The notes under the pieces were generated by a model. The model was not told the origin of the DNA and did not search any database. It was given only the letters and a program-made list of their open reading frames with translations. A stretch of DNA of 64,000 nt from Vibrio sp. LaRot3 (GTDB taxonomy: Bacteria; Pseudomonadota; Gammaproteobacteria; Enterobacterales; Vibrionaceae): assembly GCF_027587025.1 (NCBI RefSeq), contig NZ_JAPPTI010000005.1:124001-188000 (forward strand), read 5' to 3'. Both the position numbers and the translations under genes were made by a program. This document shows positions 1 through 7,415 of this stretch, piece after piece. Each line of letters begins with the position of its first letter. The stretch's first letter is position 1.

Positions 1-928
1 GTTCGATGCCCGCCAAAAGCAGCAAGTGAGCACTTGGTTTAAGCAAGTGAACCAGCTCAATACGGTCGATAACAACTGGCACCTTTTTATTCTTACCGTG
101 CAGTTTGTGTTGAAAGATCTTACCGAAGAAGAGCGGGTAGATAGGGATAAGTATGAGCGGATAAAAGAGTTCTACGTCGGTGACGGTTGGTTCCGTGATG
201 GTGCGAACGGTAACTACGATTATTACAACGCTTGGGGATTCTTTTACTCTCTTTATTGGCTTGATCAAATTGATCCAAGCTTTGATCGGCCGTTTATTCA
301 GCAAGCCATGAGCGATTTTGTCGCGGGTTATCGTTACTTTTTTACCCCGCAAGGTTTGCCGCTGTTTGGCCGCAGCGCGTGCTATCGCTTATCTGCGTCT
401 GCGCCTTTGTTAGCCGCGGTAGATCAACACTCGAGTGCGATTGAGCTCGGTGAAGCCAAGCGCGCATTTCGCACCAACTTACAGTACTTTATCGCCAATG
501 GTGCACTGAAAAACGGCGCTCCGACGCAAGGGGTGTTTGGCGATGATGGCCGATTGGTGGATAACTACAGCGGCCCTGCCAGCAGTTTTTGGTCTCTGCG
601 GGCGTTAAATATTGCGCTTTACTCTGCCCAGCGGATCGGGCTATGGGAGGCACAAGAAACTCCGCTTGAAATCGAAAAAGGCGACTTTGATTTCACCCTC
701 AGCGCCATTGAAGCGCGTGTGATCGGAACTTTCAAAACGAAAGAGGTCACAGTTTTGTTTCAGTCCGACTACACCGATAAGCAAAGCCCAATATCCCGTC
801 AATTAAGCCGTCAAAGCTTGAAATATAAGTGTTTAGAGCTGCTCACAGGACGAGCGGCTCGGCCAAAAAACAACTTGTTACGTAAGGGGATTACCTGCTA
901 TTCATCGAAAATGAGTCATTTCTTTTGA
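1..928 (+). CDS. DUF2264 family protein, C-terminal part (cut by window edge)
   Basis: The reading frame is open from the first bases of the window, so the N-terminus lies outside. About 308 residues are visible. The segment with N-N-W-H-L-F, then Y-x-G-D-G-W-F-x-D-G and D-Y-Y-N-A-W-G, is the hallmark of DUF2264 proteins, whose (alpha/alpha)-barrel-like fold resembles glycan lyases or hydrolases. The biochemical role is not established. It lies upstream of genes for an aldolase, KDG kinase and KDPG aldolase in the same direction, so a role in processing uronate-containing glycans is inferred. No signal peptide can be judged because the start is missing. Confidence 0.75.
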   Translation, partial: FDARQKQQVSTWFKQVNQLNTVDNNWHLFILTVQFVLKDLTEEERVDRDKYERIKEFYVGDGWFRDGANGNYDYYNAWGFFYSLYWLDQIDPSFDRPFIQQAMSDFVAGYRYFFTPQGLPLFGRSACYRLSASAPLLAAVDQHSSAIELGEAKRAFRTNLQYFIANGALKNGAPTQGVFGDDGRLVDNYSGPASSFWSLRALNIALYSAQRIGLWEAQETPLEIEKGDFDFTLSAIEARVIGTFKTKEVTVLFQSDYTDKQSPISRQLSRQSLKYKCLELLTGRAARPKNNLLRKGITCYSSKMSHFF

Positions 929-1026
929 TTTCATATGCTTTCGTTTCGAAAAGAAATGTGATCGTGATCTATTTACTTTCTTTGATTTTCGAATAGCATA
1001 AAAGCGAAAGGTAACGAAGGTTTTGA

Positions 1027-1890
<864 letters not shown>

Positions 1891-1930
1891 CCCATCCTAT
1901 AGGTAATGAAACACTATTGTTAGTGCTCCT

Positions 1931-1981
1931 GGCTATGTCAATTAGCATTCCCCCGTCGCTAATGGCATAGCCCTTTTTTTA
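1931..1981 (+). terminator. Rho-independent terminator after the aldolase gene
   Basis: GGCTATG and a following ATTAGC pair with GCTAAT and CATAGCC, and the stem ends in a run of seven T. It lies between gatY and kdgK, so the downstream genes probably have their own promoter or depend on read-through. Confidence 0.7.
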
Positions 1982-2006
1982 ATCAAAATCGTTAGGCCGA
2001 TAAACA

Positions 2007-2999
2007 ATGAACGAGTGTCACGCAGCACCTCAAAAAAACGTCTCGCAAAAGAAAATCGCCATCATTGGTGAATGCATGATCGAATTAAGCGGTCAGCCAT
2101 TTCAGCTCCAAACCCAAAGTTTTGGCGGAGATACGCTTAACACCGCGGTTTACTTATCTCGCCTGCAAGAAGGCCTAACTCCGTATTACGTTACTGGGCT
2201 TGGCTGTGATAGCTACAGCCAGTTGATGAAACAGAGTTGGCAGCAAGAAGGGATCAACACCTCATTGGTGGTGAATGTCGAAGATAAGCTACCGGGCCTC
2301 TATTCGATCCAAATCGATGACCAAGGGGAGCGTAGCTTTCATTACTGGCGTAGTGACTCCGCCGCGCGCTACTTGTGTGAACAGCCCCAGTTTGAGCAGT
2401 TGGCGGAGCAGCTCAAGCAGATGGACTTGATTTATTTATCTGGGATCTCGCTGGCTATCTTAGCCGATGACAACAAAGCCATCTTGCTTGGTGCTTTAGC
2501 CCGCCTTAAGCAGCTCGGGGTTAAGGTAGCCGTTGATTCGAACTACCGTCCACGTTTATGGCGTAACCGTTTTGAAGCGCGCAATTGGCTCGAGCAGCTA
2601 TACCGCTTAAGTGATATTGCGTTGGTCACGGGCGAGGATGAAGAACTGTTATTAGGTCTTGAAGATACCCCCGCAGAGCTTATTGCTGAGCGTCTGCACC
2701 TGTTGGGGGTTGAGCAAGTGGTGGTCAAGCTCGGAGCGAAGGGCGCGATGTGGTCTCATGCTGGGCAGCGCGGATATGTAGTGGGGAACCGAGTTAGCCA
2801 AGTGGTCGATACCACCGCCGCGGGCGATTCGTTCAATGGTGCCTATTTAGCCGCATGGTGCAGTGGGATGTCGATGGCCGAGTGCTGTCATTGGGGCAAC
2901 AAACTCGCCGCACAAGTTATCCAATTTAAAGGCGCCATTATCGCCAAGCAATCAACCCGTCTTATTTCTACTTTAATGAGTGAACAAAATGAACAGTAA
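2007..2999 (+). CDS. kdgK: 2-keto-3-deoxygluconate kinase, PfkB family
   Basis: 330 residues. It phosphorylates 2-keto-3-deoxygluconate (KDG) to KDPG in the cytoplasm. The start K-K-I-A-I-I-G-E-C-M-I-E-L-S, F-G-G-D-T-L-N-T, L-P-G-L-Y, Y-L-S-G-I-S-L-A-I-L, N-Y-R-P-R-L-W and the PfkB signature D-T-T-A-A-G-D-S-F with catalytic Asp near residue 275 match E. coli KdgK step by step. The product feeds Eda, whose start overlaps the end of this gene by 11 bases, so the two are translationally coupled. The first about 15 residues are extra relative to E. coli. Confidence 0.92.
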   Translation: MNECHAAPQKNVSQKKIAIIGECMIELSGQPFQLQTQSFGGDTLNTAVYLSRLQEGLTPYYVTGLGCDSYSQLMKQSWQQEGINTSLVVNVEDKLPGLYSIQIDDQGERSFHYWRSDSAARYLCEQPQFEQLAEQLKQMDLIYLSGISLAILADDNKAILLGALARLKQLGVKVAVDSNYRPRLWRNRFEARNWLEQLYRLSDIALVTGEDEELLLGLEDTPAELIAERLHLLGVEQVVVKLGAKGAMWSHAGQRGYVVGNRVSQVVDTTAAGDSFNGAYLAAWCSGMSMAECCHWGNKLAAQVIQFKGAIIAKQSTRLISTLMSEQNEQ

Positions 3000-3624
3000 T
3001 CCATGGACTGAACAGTTGCGCCGTTTGCGCGTGATGCCAGTGATCCAAATTGAAGATGCCGATGATGCAGAGCCATTGGCGAGAGTGCTATTAGAAAATG
3101 GCTTGCCGGCCGCCGAGATCACTTTTAGAACTTCGGCTGCGGCGATGGCGATCTCCCGTATTCGCCGCGCGTATCCTGAAATCATTTTATGTGCAGGCAC
3201 GGTCCTCACCGCGGAGCAAGCGGATCTTGCGCTGGCCGCAGGCGCCGATTTTGTGGTGAGCCCAGGGTTTAATCCCAATACGGTTAAACACTGCTTAGCC
3301 AATGACATTACCATTATTCCCGGCGTTAACAACCCAAGCCAGGTCGAGCAAGCGCTTGAAATGGGGCTCAATACGCTTAAGTTTTTCCCGGCAGAAGCTT
3401 CAGGCGGTATCAATATGCTCAAGTCTCTTACTGGTCCTTACGGCAATATTCAGCTTATGCCGACTGGTGGAGTGAAGCCAAATAACTTACTCGACTATTT
3501 GGCCATTCCTCAAGTAGTGGCTTGCGGCGGTACTTGGATCGCACCAACCGAAGCCATTCGAAACCACGATTGGCAAACCATTACTAACAACGTACGCGAA
3601 ACGTGCAAACTGATTGGTCAGTAG
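2989..3624 (+). CDS. eda: KDPG/KHG aldolase (2-dehydro-3-deoxyphosphogluconate aldolase)
   Basis: 211 residues. It splits KDPG into pyruvate and glyceraldehyde 3-phosphate. The base Glu in A-E-I-T-F-R-T, G-A-G/C-A-G-T-V-L, the Schiff-base Lys in L-K-F-F-P-A-E-A-S-G-G and the phosphate loop P-T-G-G-V are present. The ATG at 2989 is preferred; a GTG nine bases earlier is possible. It overlaps kdgK, giving a two-step KDG-to-central-metabolism module. A second eda copy elsewhere in the genome would be expected in Vibrio, so this may be a pathway-dedicated paralogue. Confidence 0.9.
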   Translation: MNSNPWTEQLRRLRVMPVIQIEDADDAEPLARVLLENGLPAAEITFRTSAAAMAISRIRRAYPEIILCAGTVLTAEQADLALAAGADFVVSPGFNPNTVKHCLANDITIIPGVNNPSQVEQALEMGLNTLKFFPAEASGGINMLKSLTGPYGNIQLMPTGGVKPNNLLDYLAIPQVVACGGTWIAPTEAIRNHDWQTITNNVRETCKLIGQ

Positions 3625-3636
3625 GAGAGTTTGAAG

Positions 3637-4200
3637 ATGACAAAACAAGTTGCGGTTCTATTAGCCGATGGGTTTGAAGAGGGCGAAGCTGTGGTCTTCA
3701 TCGACATCATGCGCCGTTTAGATATTGAAGTAGATGTACTCTCGTGCATGGAAACGACCAAGCTGCAAAGTTACTTTGAAACCCGCATTAGCGCCGATGA
3801 TACGCTAAGCAACCATTGCCATCAGTATTACGATGCAGTGATGATGCCCGGCGGGCCAAAAGGGACAGATAACTTATCCGCAAACCCTATGGTGATTGAG
3901 TTCCTTAAACGGCATATTGAAGCGGATAAGTATATCTGTGCGCTGTGCTCATCCGGCGCTAAGGTCTTGGCAGCCAACCACTTACTTCAAGGGCGCAATT
4001 ACACCACTGGTGGAGGCTTAGAGAAGAAGTTCACCGATGGAAGTTTTCTCGATAAGAAAGTGGTGATTGACGGAAAGTTTATTAGCGGAAAAGGTCTAGG
4101 CGTAAGCTTCGAGTTTGCCTTTAGTGTCGCTAAAGCGCTGCTAACCGATGAGCAAGAAAAAGTCGACTGGCAAGCAAGACATATTTACTTCGATCGTTAA
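3637..4200 (+). CDS. DJ-1/PfpI family protein
   Basis: 187 residues. The DJ-1/PfpI fold is visible from V-A-V-L-L-A-D-G-F-E-E-G-E, with the conserved Glu near residue 15, P-G-G-P near 75 and the nucleophile-elbow Cys in A-L-C-S-S-G-A near residue 105. Family members act as glyoxalase/deglycase-like enzymes, chaperones or amidases, and the true substrate cannot be told. A GGAG ribosome site supports the ATG at 3637. It follows eda by 12 bases and is the last gene of the cluster, so it is probably co-transcribed. Its Cys-centred site may handle reactive carbonyls from sugar breakdown (inference). Confidence 0.82.
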   Translation: MTKQVAVLLADGFEEGEAVVFIDIMRRLDIEVDVLSCMETTKLQSYFETRISADDTLSNHCHQYYDAVMMPGGPKGTDNLSANPMVIEFLKRHIEADKYICALCSSGAKVLAANHLLQGRNYTTGGGLEKKFTDGSFLDKKVVIDGKFISGKGLGVSFEFAFSVAKALLTDEQEKVDWQARHIYFDR

Positions 4201-4400
4201 TAATATGTTACAACCCAATTAACGGTTTGGGGGGTGTTTCTAAATCATTTATGGTCGTGATGCCAATGAAATAACTTACTGGAAGAGAGCGCGTTCAATT
4301 AAGGGGCGACCACCTTATCGTGCATTTTTCTGATTTGGAAAAGCCAATGGTTTTGCCCACTAAAAACTGAGTCGATCAAGGGTTCCTTACACTCCTTTTG

Positions 4401-4570
4401 GGGTTTTGTTGCGTAATTTTACGGTACTAAATCAGGAAATTACGATCTGGTTAGCTACATTCTTTACTTCATGCAGAACCAAGCCAAAACCTCGCCATGA
4501 AATTGATCACAGGGAGCAGTACAACCAAGCTTTGATTAACCGAGATAGCCCTCGTCGTTTAGTGATTTAG
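4401..4570 (+). mobile_element. IS5-family (IS903-like) insertion sequence remnant, left end only
   Basis: A GGGTTTTGTTGCGTAA start at 4401 resembles the terminal repeat of IS903-type elements. From about 4481 the frame reads K-P-K-P-R-H-E-I-D-H-R-E-Q-Y-N-Q-A-L-I-N-R, which matches the N-terminus of IS5-family transposases. It stops at a TAG at 4568. The rest of the transposase and the right end are missing. The element sits between the sugar cluster and a truncated RNase HI gene, and probably marks a past deletion or rearrangement at the island edge. Confidence 0.7.
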
Positions 4571-4611
4571 TAATTACGACTGCACTCATAGTTCAATACA
4601 ACACCTAGCTA

Positions 4612-4899
4612 CTACTGCTACTGGCCTTAATCGAAGTGTTGGAATACGCAGAAGATGAGGATGTTATCTATTCGGACAGTGATTACTGTGTGAAAGGTTT
4701 CAATATTTGGATGGACGATTGGAAAGACCGAGGTTGGCGTCGAGCGGATAAGAAACCCGTCAAGAACCGTCATCTGTGGCAACAAGTAGATGAGTTGAGT
4801 TCTAGGAAGTATGTCGAGGTACTTAAAGTCAAAGCACACTCTGGCATTGAAGGAAACGAGAGAGCAGACTTGTTAGCGGTTGAAGCCGCTACCCTATAA
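4612..4899 (+). pseudogene. RNase HI, N-terminally truncated
   Basis: About 95 residues match the C-terminal two thirds of RNase HI: L-A-L-I-E-V-L-E, the Y-S-D-S-D-Y strand with one catalytic Asp, W-K-D-R-G-W-R-x-A-D-K-K-P-V-K-N, L-W and V-K-A-H-S-G. The first strand with the first catalytic Asp and most of the helix carrying the catalytic Glu are missing. An in-frame stop at 4606 blocks any longer reading. A GTG at 4636 could start translation, but the product would lack the metal site. The IS5 remnant just upstream is the likely cause. Confidence 0.75.
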
Positions 4900-4911
4900 C
4901 GCCAATGAAGC

Positions 4912-4950
4912 GCAGCTTGTGGGATGTACTCCACAAGCTGCTATACTCAT
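4912..4950 (+). terminator. Strong hairpin after the RNase HI remnant
   Basis: GCAGCTTGTGG pairs perfectly with CCACAAGCTGC around an 8-base loop, followed after a short gap by a T-rich stretch. It probably was the terminator of the RNase HI gene. Confidence 0.6.
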
Positions 4951-5023
4951 TTGTTTTTAGTATTGATGATGCCGATGACTTCTCTTAACGTGCAGGTATT
5001 TCCTGATGACCTAATGACTTCTA

Positions 5024-6124
5024 ATGGCCAATGAAAAGTTTAAAATACCTATCATCAAACTGGGTAACCCGTTTCTACCTTCGCCTGATGAAGTCTCAGA
5101 ATTTCTGGGGCTTCCTGTCTCGCCCAGAGAAAAAATAAAGTGGTTAAATGCGTCAGTGGTAAAGAGTACCCTGCCGACAGACCGTACGCTGGATAACATT
5201 AGCAAGGATGGAATACGATGGGCATCGATACGTCAGTTTGCTTGGCAATTAGCGAAAGTATTTGTTCGAAAAGGGTTGACCTTCAACGTATCTCTCTCCA
5301 CTGGCGGTATTCATAAAGCAGACTTATCTTTTTGGTGGTCTCACACTCTTAAAGGCATTCAAAAAGGGTTGTCTTCGGCTTCTAGTGAGATAAATGTCGG
5401 TCTCTTGGTCAGCCATATCGATGGACGTTGCGCCGCCTATCAAAAACAGTTGGCTTTTATTCAGGATGCTCCTGATGTTAGTGAGGGCAACCAAAGTGAG
5501 CTAATCTCAGGCTATTACCTACCCGTTCTCGATTTTACGTTGCTCAGTGAGCAAGAAAAGGCGCTTGTGAAAAGCTGGCTCAAATCGCCAAGTAAATCTG
5601 CCTCACAAGAAACTGAGCAGGCTATGCTGTGTTTCAAGCATGATTTTTGGTTGTCCTTAATGTCGGTCATTGATGCAATGTTTCTTGAAGATTGGGATAA
5701 ACACTATGCAGAGTTCACTCCTAGTTCTTATGCCCGACAATACGGGGTGTTCGGTCAGGTTTTTAAGCGAGAAGAGAGCACATTCCTTGGCAAGTTTTTT
5801 GGCCTATTAAAAGAGCAGACTAATCAGACTTACGCTCAGCTATCGGAGTATGTTGCCTTACCTTTTAGTGAGCATGAGCGAAATGGTGTACTAAAGCGCG
5901 ATGTTCAACAAGAACGCTTCAAAGAGTGGCGTAGCGGAAAAACCCTCTCCTCTGTAAAAGCCTTGAGTACGTTTTTTGACAACATGGATGTAGGGCGTCA
6001 AGGTACGGATTTACTGATATACGCACTGTTTATGAGAGCGCTTGATAAGGAGGGAGGCTGTGCGTTACCGGATATCTATACGACAAATCGTTACCAGCGT
6101 TACTACCAACACCATGCATACTAG
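5024..6124 (+). CDS. Hypothetical protein, unknown family (366 aa)
   Basis: A single long frame with no recognised domain. It is soluble: no signal peptide or membrane segment is visible. Tryptophan-rich spots occur (F-W-W-S-H-T near residue 105, the W-L-K-S-P-S region and F-W-L-S-L-M) and the C-terminus is rich in Tyr and His. The ATG at 5024 lacks a clear ribosome site, so the start is uncertain. It is the first intact gene inside the island, reading rightwards, with a gene for a tiny protein convergent to it. No function is proposed. Confidence 0.6.
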   Translation: MANEKFKIPIIKLGNPFLPSPDEVSEFLGLPVSPREKIKWLNASVVKSTLPTDRTLDNISKDGIRWASIRQFAWQLAKVFVRKGLTFNVSLSTGGIHKADLSFWWSHTLKGIQKGLSSASSEINVGLLVSHIDGRCAAYQKQLAFIQDAPDVSEGNQSELISGYYLPVLDFTLLSEQEKALVKSWLKSPSKSASQETEQAMLCFKHDFWLSLMSVIDAMFLEDWDKHYAEFTPSSYARQYGVFGQVFKREESTFLGKFFGLLKEQTNQTYAQLSEYVALPFSEHERNGVLKRDVQQERFKEWRSGKTLSSVKALSTFFDNMDVGRQGTDLLIYALFMRALDKEGGCALPDIYTTNRYQRYYQHHAY

Positions 6125-6152
6125 GCTGCACTAAAGCAGCCTAGGTCCGCTT

Positions 6153-6263
6153 TTACTTTTTGCTTGGTGGGTTATTGGTGCGACCTCCACCTGATGGATT
6201 CGAGGTGCCGTTTTTAGTCGGCCATAGCGGGGCGTTGTTTCCTGATTGTTGTTTATTTCCCAT
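6153..6263 (-). CDS. 36-aa Gly/Pro/Asn-rich small protein
   Basis: A short leftward frame beginning M-G-N-K-Q-Q-S-G-N-N-A-P-L-W-P-T and ending in S-G-G-G-R-T-N-N-P-P-S-K-K. An AAAAGGAGCAACCC sequence places a strong ribosome site 6 bases before the ATG at 6263. The protein is hydrophilic and probably disordered. Small proteins of this composition are, to my recollection, frequent as unnamed genes in mobile elements of Vibrio and relatives; no role is known to me. It lies between the 366-aa gene and the NYN gene, downstream of the latter on the same strand. Confidence 0.55.
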   Translation of the reverse strand: MGNKQQSGNNAPLWPTKNGTSNPSGGGRTNNPPSKK

Positions 6264-6372
6264 GGGTTGCTCCTTTTCGTTGAGGTTGCTGACGAATATT
6301 CGTCGACAACCATCATGCATGAATATGGAGAGCCATAGGGAGGGGGGAAAGAGCGAAAGTTACTGGGAGTGA

Positions 6373-7158
6373 CTAAGTGCTTTTTCGTTGATCTCTAATG
6401 TAGATGTGTACCGCCCCTGCTTGAGTATGCCTTCTGTCTATTTCAAACAGTTCAGTCGCCTCAATGAGCTGACTCAGAGTGTTGAAGCCGTAGTTTTTTG
6501 AACTGAAGTCAGGGTATTGTCTTTTGATTAGGCCACCACATTGGCCCAGAAAAGACCAGCCGTCCTCGTCTTGGTATTCACTGGCAGCGCCTCGTAGGAT
6601 ATTCAACAGCTTCGTATCACCTCGTAGTTTATTGCGAGTCTCACGAGGCTCTGCTTTCTTGGGTTTCTCTGAAATGACAGCAGTGACTTCTTCTTTTGGC
6701 GCGTATCGCTCTTTAAGGACTTCAGTGTAAATAAAGTCATCACACGCATTACGAAAGGCGAGTGGTGTTTTCTTCTCACCGACACCAAAGACATAAATTT
6801 GAGACTCTTTGAGGCGTGAAGCCAACTTGGTGAAATCACTGTCGCTACTGATGAGAGCAAAAGCGTCATACTTATTTGAGTAGAGCAAGTCCATGGCATC
6901 AATGATCATGGCAGCATCAGAGGAGTTTTTGCCCTGAGTGTACGAAAACTGCTGAATAGGATTGATTGCCAACTCATTGAGTGGTTGTTTCCAGTTCTTT
7001 AAACATTCTGAACTCCAGTCACCATACGCTTTTTTTACCAGAATATGTCCGTGTTTAGAGAGCTCTTTGAGCACAAAATCTAAAACTGCATATTGTGCGT
7101 TTTCTGCGTCGATTAAGACGGCAATTTTCTTTTCAGAGTCTATATCAATCAAATCCAT
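6373..7158 (-). CDS. NYN-domain (LabA/DUF88) putative RNase with C-terminal OST-HTH/LOTUS domain
   Basis: About 261 residues from the ATG at 7158; a GTG at 7185 would add nine. Residues 10-140 form a NYN/PIN-like domain: I-A-V-L-I-D-A-E-N at the start, S-S-D-A-A-M-I-I-D-A-M-D in the middle and S-S-D-S-D-F near residue 105, which supply the acidic metal-binding residues of this nuclease fold. The C-terminal about 70 residues (L-L-N-I-L-R-G-A to L-F-E-I-D-R-R) match OST-HTH/LOTUS RNA-binding domains. The architecture suggests an RNA-targeting nuclease. It stands alone, facing away from the toxin gene, with 257 bases between them. Confidence 0.8.
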   Translation of the reverse strand: MDLIDIDSEKKIAVLIDAENAQYAVLDFVLKELSKHGHILVKKAYGDWSSECLKNWKQPLNELAINPIQQFSYTQGKNSSDAAMIIDAMDLLYSNKYDAFALISSDSDFTKLASRLKESQIYVFGVGEKKTPLAFRNACDDFIYTEVLKERYAPKEEVTAVISEKPKKAEPRETRNKLRGDTKLLNILRGAASEYQDEDGWSFLGQCGGLIKRQYPDFSSKNYGFNTLSQLIEATELFEIDRRHTQAGAVHIYIRDQRKST

Positions 7159-7415
7159 GTCCTTATGAGCTAAAGGTGAGAGCACCTAGGTGTAGTTCAA
7201 TGATGCTGCGTGTAAGGCCGGGAAGCAACGAGTACAGCTACAGAGTTATCTATTTGAGTGTTGATGCACGAAAGAGATAAAACCTATTGATGAGTGAGTT
7301 ACTAACATAAGAGGCTGAAGGAACAACGGTCACACTCTAGCGCATTGCTGAGAACAAATAGAGGTTATCAGTCCTGCTTCCTTTATGGATTGAGTGGAAT
7401 ATGCCTCATTAAAAA

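Noticed and set aside
4200..4400. Island attachment site attL
   Set aside because: No copy of the tmRNA 3' end was found by eye in this stretch.
4636..4899. RNase HI as an active gene from the GTG at 4636
   Set aside because: The product would lack catalytic residues and the N-terminal strand.
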